Shown here piece by piece: positions 44,116 through 53,778 of a DNA stretch of 64,000 nt. Numbering within the stretch: position 1 is the stretch's first letter; every line of letters starts with the position of its first letter. The notes below the pieces were generated by a model that was given only the letters and a program-made list of their open reading frames with translations, ran no database searches and had not been told where the DNA came from. Position numbers and translations under genes: made by a program. The stretch comes from OLB7 sp966250335 (lineage in GTDB: Bacteria > Bacteroidota > Ignavibacteria > OLB7): assembly GCA_966250335.1 (NCBI GenBank), contig CBINGZ010000015.1:1-64000 (forward strand), in the 5' to 3' direction.

Positions 44116-45786
44116 TCAGGCGTTTCTGCGCTCGTTGAACTGGGCGTCCTTGTAGGTCGCGAAAAGATGCTTCACGCGGTTCCGCTGGTACTTGCCGGTG
44201 GAGGTCACCGGAATATCGTCGCCGAACACTATCACCTTCGGAGCCTTGTAGAAGGGGAGATGCTCACGACAGTAGGAGATCAGCTCCTCTTCGGTCAGAG
44301 TTGAATCCGCCCGCACGTACGCCCCCACCTCCTCACCGTACCAGAGGTTCTCGAACCCGACGGCGATCCCCGCCTCGACCAGCGGATGGCCGTTGATCAC
44401 CTCGTCGATCTCCAGCGGGGAGATATTGACCCCTCCCCGGATGATCAGTTCCTTGAGCCTGCCGGTGATGAAGAAGTAGTCGAGACCGTCGGCTCCCGTC
44501 TGAAGGAATCCTTCATCTCCGCTCCGGAACCAGCCGTGGGTGAAGGCGTTTCGGTTCGCCTCCTCGTTGGCATAGTATTCCAGCATGACGTTGTGTCCCC
44601 GGATGACGATCTCTCCCCGTTCGCCCGGCGGAAGCGGGTTCCCCTCGGCATCATGGATCGCCATCTCGTTCTGCGGGATCGCGACGCCGATGCTCGGGAA
44701 TCCGTAGTCCACTATCCACTTCCGATGTTCCTCGGCGGGAAGATCGATCGGAAGGAAGCAACTGTAGCAGGTGGTCTCGGAGAGGCCGTAGCCGTGGACG
44801 ATCGGAACCTCGTAGCGATCCTCGAACCTCTGGGCGAGCTCGCAGGTGAGCGGTCCGGCGCCGCAGATGATATGACGGAACCGTTCCAGATCGAGCGATG
44901 CAAGGTCGATGTCGGCCTGCAGGAGAAACGCCAGGAGGGTCGGGACCACCGAAACGATCTCCACCTTCTCCTCGGCGATCCGTTTGAAGAACGTGCCGGA
45001 CTGGAACTTACGGTTGAGCACGACGCTCGAGCCGGCATACATCGGCGTGACATGGGTGACGATCGTGCCGTTGACGTGGTGGATCGGGAGGACGCACATC
45101 ATGCGTGAGTCGGGTCCGATCTTGTGCCATTCCGTGATTCCTTTAGCGTCGGCCAGCAGATTTCCCTGCGCCAGCAGAACCCCCTTGGGGTTGCCCGTGG
45201 TTCCGCTGGTGTAGACGATAAGGCACTCGGCGTCGAGCATGTCAAGCGCCGGCGGCGGAACTGTTCCGTCGGTTCCGGCGACGATCGGACCGAACTCGTC
45301 GGCCTCGCCTCCGCACGTGACGGTCCGGCGCAGTTCTTCCAGGCTCTCCAGCAGCGGACGGAACCGATCGACGTAATCATGGCGGATGAAGACGAGCTTC
45401 GTTCCGGAGTTCCGCAGGATATACGTGATCCGGTCGGCATCCTCGCCGACGTTCACCGGAACGACGGTGGCGCCGATCCACCATGCCGCAAAATAGTGGA
45501 TGATTGTATCGGGATGATTATGCGCGATCGTCGCGACTCTGTCGCCGGCGGCGATCCCTTCGCTCGCGAGAAATGCCGCGGCGTTCCGGACGGCATCTCT
45601 GAACTCTCCGTAGGAGATCTCGCGACGTGAGCCGTCGTCGTCATAGTAGATCATCCAGATCCGGTCGGGCCGGGATGCGGCCTGACGCTCCAGCATATTG
45701 CCGATTGAAGTGAATGGGACGTCGAGGTGAGAAAAGGGGATTCCGCGCACCGAACGGGCGTTCGCGATCTGATCCTGAAGGTTCAT
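44116..45786 (-). CDS. AMP-binding acyl-CoA ligase (fatty acid-CoA ligase-like)
   Basis: A 556-aa adenylate-forming enzyme. Core motifs are IVYTSGTTGNPKGV (A3), HGYGLSETT (A5), GWFRSGDEGF (A7) and TGRLKELIIRGGVNISPLEI (A8). The A10 Lys is in VTSTGKYQRN. It should activate a carboxylic acid to its CoA thioester; chain length unknown. It is divergent from meaB with a 61-bp gap, which may hint at odd-chain or propionyl-CoA related metabolism. Confidence 0.88.
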   Translation of the reverse strand: MNLQDQIANARSVRGIPFSHLDVPFTSIGNMLERQAASRPDRIWMIYYDDDGSRREISYGEFRDAVRNAAAFLASEGIAAGDRVATIAHNHPDTIIHYFAAWWIGATVVPVNVGEDADRITYILRNSGTKLVFIRHDYVDRFRPLLESLEELRRTVTCGGEADEFGPIVAGTDGTVPPPALDMLDAECLIVYTSGTTGNPKGVLLAQGNLLADAKGITEWHKIGPDSRMMCVLPIHHVNGTIVTHVTPMYAGSSVVLNRKFQSGTFFKRIAEEKVEIVSVVPTLLAFLLQADIDLASLDLERFRHIICGAGPLTCELAQRFEDRYEVPIVHGYGLSETTCYSCFLPIDLPAEEHRKWIVDYGFPSIGVAIPQNEMAIHDAEGNPLPPGERGEIVIRGHNVMLEYYANEEANRNAFTHGWFRSGDEGFLQTGADGLDYFFITGRLKELIIRGGVNISPLEIDEVINGHPLVEAGIAVGFENLWYGEEVGAYVRADSTLTEEELISYCREHLPFYKAPKVIVFGDDIPVTSTGKYQRNRVKHLFATYKDAQFNERRNA

Positions 45787-45847
45787 AGGGCTTGAGTGAT
45801 ACGATCCAGGGTCCGTCGAGGGACCGATTTGCGTAACTTAATGATCT

Positions 45848-46825
45848 ATGGCCATTACTCAATACTCGACCGAGCAACGGGTTGCCGCCATTCTGGCGGG
45901 GGATCGTCTTGCAACGACCCGTGGGATCACCCAGATAGAAAACGAGCGCGAAGGGTGGGAGCAGCTCCTTTCAGCGCTCTACAAGCATACAGGGGCGGCG
46001 TACAGGATCGGGATCACCGGTCCTCCGGGCGCCGGCAAGTCGACATTGACGCAGAAACTGATCGCACACTACCGATCGACCGGGAAGAAGGTGGCGGTCA
46101 TCGCCGTCGACCCGACCTCCCCCTTCACCGGCGGGGCCATTCTGGGAGACCGGGTCCGGATGCAGGCGGAGTCGATGCATCCCGACGTGTTCGTCCGTTC
46201 GATGGCGACCCGTGGGAGCCTTGGGGGGCTCAACACCAAGGCCCAGGATGTCGCCGATCTTCTGGACGCGGCCGGCTACGGGATCATCATCTTCGAGACG
46301 GTCGGCGTCGGCCAGTCGGAACTGGAGATCGCCAAGGCTGCCGACACCACCGTCGTTGCGCTTGTTCCGGAGTCGGGGGACTCGATCCAAGCGATGAAAT
46401 CGGGACTCATGGAGATCGCCGATCTCTTCGTGCTCAACAAATCGGATCGCGAGGGAGCCGATCAGGCGGTCGCCTCGCTGAAGACGATTCTCACCTTCAG
46501 GATCACCCATGCCGACGACGAATGGATTCCGGACGTCGTCAAGACGGTGGCCACGACCGGGGCCGGCATCGAGAAGGTGGCGGAGATGATCGAACATCAT
46601 CGTACCGAGATGGAGAAGCATGGGCGACTGAACAGGCGCCGGGTCGAGCGGGAGCGGAGCCGTGTCGTTCAGCTTGTGGAGAGGCTTCTTCATCATTCCT
46701 TCTGGACGCCGCAGAGGGTGGAGCTTCTCAACAGGGAGCTGGATCATGTTCATAGCCGCGAGCGTTCTCCCCTGGAGACAGCTCATACGCTGCTTGAGTC
46801 GATCGACGAGTCGATAGCATCATAG
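45848..46825 (+). CDS. meaB: Methylmalonyl-CoA mutase-associated GTPase MeaB
   Basis: A 325-aa G3E GTPase. Motifs are GITGPPGAGKS (55-65), AVDPTSPFTGGAILGDRVRM, ETVGVGQSE and LNKSD. The C-terminal helices mediate dimerisation. MeaB guards loading and repair of adenosylcobalamin in methylmalonyl-CoA mutase. The mutase genes are not in the window. Followed by a hairpin terminator. Confidence 0.93.
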   Translation: MAITQYSTEQRVAAILAGDRLATTRGITQIENEREGWEQLLSALYKHTGAAYRIGITGPPGAGKSTLTQKLIAHYRSTGKKVAVIAVDPTSPFTGGAILGDRVRMQAESMHPDVFVRSMATRGSLGGLNTKAQDVADLLDAAGYGIIIFETVGVGQSELEIAKAADTTVVALVPESGDSIQAMKSGLMEIADLFVLNKSDREGADQAVASLKTILTFRITHADDEWIPDVVKTVATTGAGIEKVAEMIEHHRTEMEKHGRLNRRRVERERSRVVQLVERLLHHSFWTPQRVELLNRELDHVHSRERSPLETAHTLLESIDESIAS

Positions 46826-46850
46826 GGGAGGGGAGCCCTCAGTCATAGGG

Positions 46851-46889
46851 ACACGGTCCTGTAGTTGCCACGGCAGCGCAGGGCCGTGT
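46851..46889 (+). terminator. Terminator downstream of meaB
   Basis: An 11-bp stem with one wobble (46851-46861 with 46879-46889), followed by a T-rich stretch, 25 bp past the meaB stop. Confidence 0.6.
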
Positions 46890-47015
46890 TCGTTTCCTTC
46901 TTCGAGCAATTGAGGCTGTTATTATAACCGTTATTGCATAAGAACCCCCATCCCCCAAAAACAACAACCACCACAGAAAAAACCCGCGCCCTGCCGATTG
47001 AAGGCTCCGTCAACC

Positions 47016-49052
47016 TCACTTTGGATGCCGGACCACCACTCGCACCGTTCGGCTGAGGAACCTGTCGTGGGGCGTATCACCCGGATAGGGGGCCTCCGAC
47101 GGCGGCGCTCCACGCGTGACGATCGAGGCGGCGCGAGGGAGCTTCCCGGCAACCGCTTCAGCCCTAGCCGTCGCGAGCTGTTGATTCCGTTCCGGATCAC
47201 CCATCCTGTCGGTATAGCCCGTAACCTCAACCACCGACTCCGGCCCGACTCTACGGATGATCTCCTTCAACTCCTCCCCTCCTTGTTCCGTCAGCTCCGC
47301 ACGATCGAAGTCGAACGTCACGAGCTGGAATTCGGCCGCGTCGACGGGAACAGCTTCGGATGTCGTCACGCTGACCGTGGAATCGATCCCGAGCCGTACA
47401 ATCCCTTGCCGTGAGCGCGACGAATTGCCGAGGCTGTCGAACACGACCAGATCGTAGAGAAGGTTGTCGGTCGCCGTCAGAGCCTTCAGCGCCGCATCCC
47501 CGATCTCCCAGGCTATCCTCTCCGGCGGATGCCCCTCACCGACGATCCGATCGACCATCCGACCCGCCCGGTTGTTCATGTCGAGCTGCCAGAATCGGAT
47601 CGCGCGCGTGGAGGTTACCCCGGTATTGAAGGTGATCCGCTCCTGATCCAGAGCCGGCTCCATGACCCTCAGCAGGACAGGGCGGGCCACTTCGCCGGAC
47701 GCCGACATGATCTCCAGGCGACGATTCTCCTCCCGGCCTTCCTCATGCTCCTCGTTCGATGGAATCGTGGGATTCGCCTGCGCACGCACCTTGATTCTGG
47801 AACGCGGAATCCCCCATACATTCTTCAGGTAGTTCGCGACTTCCTCCGCACGCCTGGCGGCAAGATCCTCTCGAGCCTGCTCGTCCGAACTTGTGGATCC
47901 CGTCAGGGTCACCGTGGCGCGAGGATCGAGCCTGAGCCTCGACCCGAGAATGTTCAACGAATTCCGGTGCGCGGAGGAGGCGTCCGGCCGGATCATCTCT
48001 TCTGAGAACCCGGCGGCGTCCTCCCGGGCCAGCATCGTGTAGTTGCCGGCGATCTCCCACCTGTTCAGATCGAAGAAGAGAGCCGGAAGGAGCGGAACGT
48101 ATCGTTCGACGATCTCCATACGGACCGTCAGCGAGTCGTTCGGCAGGGAGGCCCGGACGTTCATCACAGGCTCGAACCGTTCGATGGTGACCGGCTCCGC
48201 CGGCGGCTTCGGCGGATCGACGGTCGGCACGGGAGCATCAGCAACAGCAACAGGAGTCGGCTCGGCCGTCCGTTTCATCCCGATCATCCCGAGCGTGATC
48301 CCACCCCTGACGACAAGCGGAGACCAGTCCGGCGATATCTGAGCAAGCCCGAGGTCCACCCCGAGATGCGGCTCGAAGAAGAACCGTCGTCCGAGCGGCA
48401 GTCTGTAGGCGAGCGTCGCGTCGAAGCCGAACCGCATCGTCATATCATCGATCTCTCCGTTTCCCTCGCGCGTGATCCGTTCGGTGGAGCCGTCGGGGAA
48501 GGTGACATCCTCCGACTCGAGCGATTCCCGCTCACGCGACGTCCCGGAAATGGGAAGATCGATCGTCGGCCCTACCCGCAACAGAAGTCCGCCTCCGAGC
48601 GCCGTTTCAAGCGCCACCGCTCCTCTCAGGTACTGCATATCCAGCTCCGCCGTCTGACGGGAATCGACACGGACGTACTCTCCCGAGAGAGTATCGAGAG
48701 CCTCGGCCGCACGGGTCGTCTCAAACGTGGAGGAGAGATTATCGTATCCCGCCGTGATCCTGAGTCCCCGTATGAACAGGCCGCTGTCGACCGGGCGCTG
48801 CGTGAAGACGAACGTGCCCCAGAGAGAGGCTCCGAGATTGACGTTGCTGGCCGCTTCATATCCCGAGCAGCAGGGGGGAAGGCCGTCGATCGTCGTCAGC
48901 GTGCCGATCGGGTAGGTGACGACGATCGACGGATCGAATCCGAACTCGAACCCGGAAGGGCGTTCCGTTTCCTGTGCCGAGGCACGGCCGACGGCCGCCG
49001 CCGCGACCAGGATCGCGGCGGCAGGACGAAGAAGAGATCGGAGCGTTCTCAT
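47016..49052 (-). CDS. Outer-membrane protein with two OmpA-like domains
   Basis: A 678-aa exported protein. The signal peptide is about 26 residues (ends GRASA-QE). A beta-barrel-like N-terminal half (about 30-270) has paired aromatic strands. A Pro/Thr linker (about 275-300) leads to two OmpA-type peptidoglycan-binding modules. The first is at about 345-470 (STSSDEQAREDLAARRAEEV). The second is at the C-terminus (FDFDRAELTEQGGEELKEII, VTGYTDRMGDPERNQQLATA). I start at the ATG at 49052, which overlaps the stop of the upstream T9SS-type gene; the longer frame has no signal peptide. Confidence 0.85.
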   Translation of the reverse strand: MRTLRSLLRPAAAILVAAAAVGRASAQETERPSGFEFGFDPSIVVTYPIGTLTTIDGLPPCCSGYEAASNVNLGASLWGTFVFTQRPVDSGLFIRGLRITAGYDNLSSTFETTRAAEALDTLSGEYVRVDSRQTAELDMQYLRGAVALETALGGGLLLRVGPTIDLPISGTSRERESLESEDVTFPDGSTERITREGNGEIDDMTMRFGFDATLAYRLPLGRRFFFEPHLGVDLGLAQISPDWSPLVVRGGITLGMIGMKRTAEPTPVAVADAPVPTVDPPKPPAEPVTIERFEPVMNVRASLPNDSLTVRMEIVERYVPLLPALFFDLNRWEIAGNYTMLAREDAAGFSEEMIRPDASSAHRNSLNILGSRLRLDPRATVTLTGSTSSDEQAREDLAARRAEEVANYLKNVWGIPRSRIKVRAQANPTIPSNEEHEEGREENRRLEIMSASGEVARPVLLRVMEPALDQERITFNTGVTSTRAIRFWQLDMNNRAGRMVDRIVGEGHPPERIAWEIGDAALKALTATDNLLYDLVVFDSLGNSSRSRQGIVRLGIDSTVSVTTSEAVPVDAAEFQLVTFDFDRAELTEQGGEELKEIIRRVGPESVVEVTGYTDRMGDPERNQQLATARAEAVAGKLPRAASIVTRGAPPSEAPYPGDTPHDRFLSRTVRVVVRHPK

Positions 49053-52000
49053 CGCACCACCTGAATCGGGTGGATGATACATGCTGTGTCGTGTATGAGA
49101 CATGCGTAGTAGAACCTTTCGGTGAGCTCTTCCGTGTCGAAGGTCAGAGAATGGCTCCCCGAGGAGAGCGGGCCGTCGTAGAGGCGAAGAACCTCCTCGC
49201 CGAGCGCGTTGTGAAGCCCGATACGGACATGTCCCGATGCGGGCAGCGACATGAAGAGAGTCGCCGGTCCCCGTGCCGGGTTCGGGGTCATGGAGAGCGA
49301 AATCGGTTTCCGGAACGAAAGTCCCGAGCTCGAAGGGTCGCATACTTCCGTTGCCGTGAAGACCACCGAGTCGCGACCGAACATGAGATCGGGCCTGGTC
49401 GGGATCGTGATCGAATCGAGCACGATCGACGTCCGAGTCGTGTCGCCGCGGAGGACGGCGAAGTCGATGACGGCCAGCACGCGGTCATCATCGGATTGTC
49501 CACCTCCCGAAATCACGCAACGCGACGTATCAATCGGACCGCCGAACCGGATACGGGTCCTGCCACGCGCGCCGACGGTGTGGAAGACCTCCGGCCGTGC
49601 CGCAAAGATGTCCGATCTGACCCTCAACGGTCGAAGTAATGTGCCGGAGTAGGTAATCTCCAGCTCGAGCGAATCGATCACCGGCGGGAGTATCTCCCTA
49701 CGTGCCATGACGGGAATCGAGATCGTCGATCCGGTCACGGCATTGACCGGTCCTCCCAGATCGGCCTTCGACACCCGGATTCCCTCTCCGGCGAGCCGAA
49801 TATACCTGACGGAATCACGCGATCCGTCGAAATATATCGCAAGAAGGGCATCTTTTGCGCCGGGGCTTCCTGGGGCGAATCTGATTGCTCCCATTAATGA
49901 TGCACCGGGATCGAGTCGTGCGGGAAACGCTCCGGGGACAGGTTCCTCCAGTATGAAGACCGACTCCTCATCCCCCTGTATCGTTACCGAGTCGATGACG
50001 ACGGGCGCCGAACAGTCGACCCCCGATTCGATCCTCACGTCGTTTCGTACCAGCTCGTCGAGCCTGAGTGAGGCCGATTCTCCGATCCGCACGCGGCCGG
50101 CGTCGATCGTCGAGTTCGAAACGACCACGACCGGGGCCGTTCCGACCGCGGGGATGACCAGCGACGTATCGGAACGAGTCACGTCCGGCGAGACGCCGTC
50201 TCCGTGCAGAACGATCCTCACCGGGTCTGCCGACGGTCTCATCGGAGCAAATCGCAGCATGAACTCCATGGTTTCTCCGGCAGCCAGCGTAACCGAACCG
50301 TTCTTCAGCCCTTCGAACCGGAACTGCCCCGAGCCGATCGGTGAAACCACGTCGATCCGGCACCAGGCGTCACCGGTGTTGGTGATCGAGACCGGTACGA
50401 GCTCGCTTGCTCCTGCGCGGGCCGTTATAGGATTACTTGACATTCCCTCCAGAACCAGCTTCGGATATGTGCCGAGTCCGGAGAGATCCAGAACGATCTC
50501 TCCGACCGATGTCGTGATACGGGCACGAGCCGCATGTTCGCCGCGATGTGTCGGACGGAATGCGGTCATCAGTCCGAGGTGCTCTCCAGGCTCCAGGAGT
50601 GAACGATCGGGCTCGACGAGAAACGCCGGGGCGTCCGGCCCCTCGATCCGCATCGAGTCGACACTGATGCGACGGGAAGTACGGTTGTACAGCAGGGAAG
50701 AGGTGATCGTGACCGTTCGTGAGCCGATTCTTGTCGGCTCCTGTCGGATCGTGAGCTCCATGTCGATCGGCTCTGGCGTGAGACCGTTCATGACCAGGGT
50801 CACGGTGTCTGTCGTCATCCTGCCCGATTCGTCTCCTGTCACGTTATAGGTCAGCACCAGCGTCGCGCGTAGCGGACCGGGTCCGTGGGGCACTCCAGCA
50901 ATCGAGAGAACGGACGTATCTCCCGCCATGATCTCGTTCGATCCCGGCTGCGTCGCGAGGGTGAATACCCCCGAGTCGGGACCGCCGATCACGGCCCCAA
51001 GAATCCGAATGGGAGCGCCGCAGACCAGATCGGCACGGTTGCCGACCACCAGCCGCCGCTCGACGGTCGTCCCGATCTCCACATCCCCGAACTCGATGGT
51101 ATCCGATCCCACGACCCTCTTCGTCCGTTCGATTCCGGTCCCGACGATCGGCACGGCCAGCGGGGTCGACCCACCGTCGGCATAGACCAGCACGGTATCC
51201 CACCTCTCGCATTTGTCAACCGGTCCGAACACGACGACAATCCCCGGTCTCATGCCGATCGGAATCGTCAATCCGGATGGGGCCGTGACCAGATCGAACT
51301 CCTCTCCACCGGCAATCCGCACCGAATCGATCATGCCGGGACAGTTCGGGCCGGAGAGGAGAGGGAGCACCAGCGTGGCTGTTGTCGTCGAGCCTTGAAG
51401 GGTCGGCTCGATCCGCAGCGGAATTCCCTTCGGATCGAGTGCGATCTTCCCTTGTCCCATGACGAGTTCGAACCAGGTAGCTACAGCATTCTCTTCTCCT
51501 TCAACCTTGACAACAATACTCCCGCGGCATATCGACTGCCGGAGATCATGCGGAATCCTTGCGGTGATCCGTATCGAATCGCCCATCCCCGCATCGAGAT
51601 CGAGCACCGGTCGCACGACTTTGAAGGGAACCGGACGCTCATCCAGCTGCAGCTCGATCTCCCCGATCCGCAGTCCGGTCGTCCCCGCGTTGCGGGCCGG
51701 TATGGTGACGATGAACGAATCGCCCGGGCAGAACGGTCCTGCCCGAAGCGTATCGACAGGAAGCGCCAGACTCACAACCGGACGATAACGAAGGAGCACG
51801 CCCCGCGTCCCTACCAGATGGATCGTCCCGTTCGGAAGCCTCTGAAATCTTCGAAGATCGGAGTTCGATACATCGCCCGGCAGGCTCTCCATCGACCAGA
51901 ATCCCCCTCCGTTCATCGTCCGATAGACCGTCCCGCGCGTCGTCGACACGAACGCGACCATCGGGCTTGCGGCGGTTACATCGTACGCGGGCCTGACGTT

Positions 52001-52861
52001 CCCGGCCACCGGTCCCGAGAGCGCGGTCGTGCTCCAGGTGCGGCCGAAATCGGTCGTCTTCCGTACCTCCGCGAAGATCGGCGTCGGATAGTAGACCTTG
52101 CCGCCGGCGGCGTAGCCTGTCCCTCCGGGGAGAGCACAAACGCCGTACATGCTGACGCTGGCGCTGTCTCCGTTCACGACCTGTCCTATCCCCATGACGG
52201 CGTTCGCCTCCCACGATCCCCCTCCGTCGCTCGATGCCGATTTTCTGGCGAGCTTTCCCGTTCCCACGGCGATCCCGTGGTCCTGATCGAAGAAGTCGAT
52301 GTCGTAGAGATTGTTCGCCGCGCCGCTCTGCGGGACGGCCTTCCACGTGGCCCCGCCGTCGGCCGTGGCCGCGAATCGGGGACCGGATGATGTTCCGGAT
52401 CGTCCCACGACAAATCCCCGAAGCTCCGTCGTGAACCGCACGGCAAGAACGTCCCCTCCGGAACCCCATGCCGTACCGAGATCGAGCGCACGCCAAGTGG
52501 CGCCGGAGTCATACGTGATTGCGATATATCGTTCATCCCCGACCGTGACGCCGAAGCCGGTTCCCGGCAGAAAGAAGATATCGTTCAGGGTCCGCGGCGT
52601 CGCCGGGAGGGCAATCTCGGACCAGGATATTCCCCCGTTCGTGGTGCGATATAGACGTCCCGAGCCGCTGCTCATCCCCCCGCAGACGAGGCCGACGCTG
52701 TCGGAGAGGAAATGAACGGCGTTCAGATCGGGGAAGGGAGGACCGAAACGGGAGAGGAGCGCCCACCCCGGCTCCCGGGCAAGGGCAGATCCGCCGGAGA
52801 GGACGGAAAGGAGAAGCAACGCCGCAATGAACGCGGCACGGCGCGTATCCGTTCTATTCAT
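49049..52861 (-). CDS. Large secreted protein: YCF48/BNR-like repeats, choice-of-anchor domains, T9SS-type tail
   Basis: A 1270-aa surface or secreted protein. A signal peptide (about 1-28) is followed by an N-terminal beta-propeller-like region (to about residue 370) with repeats such as GLVCGG, WSEIALPATPRTLNDIFFLP, GIAVGTG and YRTTNGG, as in YCF48/sialidase repeats. Four or more Ig-like choice-of-anchor D modules then follow (DTIEFGDVEIGTTVERRLVV). The last ~80 residues (SLSMTPNPARGPATLFMSLP onward) are a sorting-domain-like tail. I start at the ATG at 52861, before a clear signal peptide. Its stop overlaps the OmpA gene start, so both are made together at the envelope. Confidence 0.82.
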   Translation of the reverse strand: MNRTDTRRAAFIAALLLLSVLSGGSALAREPGWALLSRFGPPFPDLNAVHFLSDSVGLVCGGMSSGSGRLYRTTNGGISWSEIALPATPRTLNDIFFLPGTGFGVTVGDERYIAITYDSGATWRALDLGTAWGSGGDVLAVRFTTELRGFVVGRSGTSSGPRFAATADGGATWKAVPQSGAANNLYDIDFFDQDHGIAVGTGKLARKSASSDGGGSWEANAVMGIGQVVNGDSASVSMYGVCALPGGTGYAAGGKVYYPTPIFAEVRKTTDFGRTWSTTALSGPVAGNVRPAYDVTAASPMVAFVSTTRGTVYRTMNGGGFWSMESLPGDVSNSDLRRFQRLPNGTIHLVGTRGVLLRYRPVVSLALPVDTLRAGPFCPGDSFIVTIPARNAGTTGLRIGEIELQLDERPVPFKVVRPVLDLDAGMGDSIRITARIPHDLRQSICRGSIVVKVEGEENAVATWFELVMGQGKIALDPKGIPLRIEPTLQGSTTTATLVLPLLSGPNCPGMIDSVRIAGGEEFDLVTAPSGLTIPIGMRPGIVVVFGPVDKCERWDTVLVYADGGSTPLAVPIVGTGIERTKRVVGSDTIEFGDVEIGTTVERRLVVGNRADLVCGAPIRILGAVIGGPDSGVFTLATQPGSNEIMAGDTSVLSIAGVPHGPGPLRATLVLTYNVTGDESGRMTTDTVTLVMNGLTPEPIDMELTIRQEPTRIGSRTVTITSSLLYNRTSRRISVDSMRIEGPDAPAFLVEPDRSLLEPGEHLGLMTAFRPTHRGEHAARARITTSVGEIVLDLSGLGTYPKLVLEGMSSNPITARAGASELVPVSITNTGDAWCRIDVVSPIGSGQFRFEGLKNGSVTLAAGETMEFMLRFAPMRPSADPVRIVLHGDGVSPDVTRSDTSLVIPAVGTAPVVVVSNSTIDAGRVRIGESASLRLDELVRNDVRIESGVDCSAPVVIDSVTIQGDEESVFILEEPVPGAFPARLDPGASLMGAIRFAPGSPGAKDALLAIYFDGSRDSVRYIRLAGEGIRVSKADLGGPVNAVTGSTISIPVMARREILPPVIDSLELEITYSGTLLRPLRVRSDIFAARPEVFHTVGARGRTRIRFGGPIDTSRCVISGGGQSDDDRVLAVIDFAVLRGDTTRTSIVLDSITIPTRPDLMFGRDSVVFTATEVCDPSSSGLSFRKPISLSMTPNPARGPATLFMSLPASGHVRIGLHNALGEEVLRLYDGPLSSGSHSLTFDTEELTERFYYACLIHDTACIIHPIQVVR

Positions 52862-53181
52862 GATGGTGGTTGTAAAGCAGTGGTAGTGAAAACCGACCGA
52901 CGGCATGACAAACATGCTGCGTCCCGCTCCGGATGGTGATCTGCGGAGTCTGAAAGGACGGTGGCGTGTTATATTACCGGCGCTGTCGGTAACTGCGGCG
53001 GCGACTTCATGTCGCGGCCGATCGGAGGCCGGCGGAGAATTCGGTTCCGCTCGGGCTGTTCCGTTGGTGACGGGTCGTAACATACTCGATCGGGGCCTCG
53101 ATCGCAAGAACAAATCACGAGGGCCTCGTCGATCATCCCGATACGGCGCCGACAATCGCACGTAACATCGAGGAAAAGTTC

Positions 53182-53766
53182 ATGGAGATAACGAATCAGC
53201 ACGTCGATGCGGTCATCGGCAACTATATCGACACGTTCATCGCGAAGAACCGTTTCGCTTCGATCGTGAACGGACTGCTCCAGGATCTGGGGGTGGGCCT
53301 GCGACCTCTCATCGATCATCTCTCCGTCAGGACGCTCGACGTTCAGGAGCGGGCGCTGGAGTTCGAGGCGCTCGGGTATCTGTACGACGATCGGCTCGGG
53401 GTGATCGAGCACGACACCTGGTGGGCCAAGGTCTACCGCAAGCCGGGGTTTCCGGCGGTCTATCTTGATCAGGCGTTCGCCGACCATCGCGGGGCCGAGT
53501 CACCGATCGGACGGTGGGTCGACACGTTCAGCGATGCCCAGCTTCATCATATCGCCATCACCGTCGGGGATATCGACCATGCCGTCGCGCGCCTGCGGGA
53601 AGCGGGTCTGACGTTTACCGGGGAGATCACCGGCACTCCGGGAGGGGTCTTCCGCCAGATCTATACCGAGCCTGAAATGGTCGGGGGCGAGCCCTACACG
53701 CTGCTGGAGCTGGTGGAGCGTCGCTGGGGGTATGCAGGTTTCGTCGCATCCGCCGAATCGGAGTAG
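53182..53766 (+). CDS. Compact VOC/DUF1338-like protein
   Basis: A 194-aa protein with a VOC (glyoxalase/dioxygenase) fold. Its first half (LIDHLSVRTLDVQERALEFE, ALGY) resembles the DUF1338 protein at 20.7 kb (NDHMAFRTF ... LERGY). The second half has LHHIAITVGDIDHAVARLRE and a C-terminal Glu in YTLLELVERRWGY. Probable metal ligands are the His in IDHLS, the His in LHHIAI and that Glu. It precedes an FAD-linked hydroxyacid oxidase by 12 bp on the same strand, so they are likely one operon. A short version of a 2-oxoadipate dioxygenase is possible; a generic VOC enzyme is the alternative. Confidence 0.65.
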   Translation: MEITNQHVDAVIGNYIDTFIAKNRFASIVNGLLQDLGVGLRPLIDHLSVRTLDVQERALEFEALGYLYDDRLGVIEHDTWWAKVYRKPGFPAVYLDQAFADHRGAESPIGRWVDTFSDAQLHHIAITVGDIDHAVARLREAGLTFTGEITGTPGGVFRQIYTEPEMVGGEPYTLLELVERRWGYAGFVASAESE

Positions 53767-53778
53767 GAACGGACCCCC

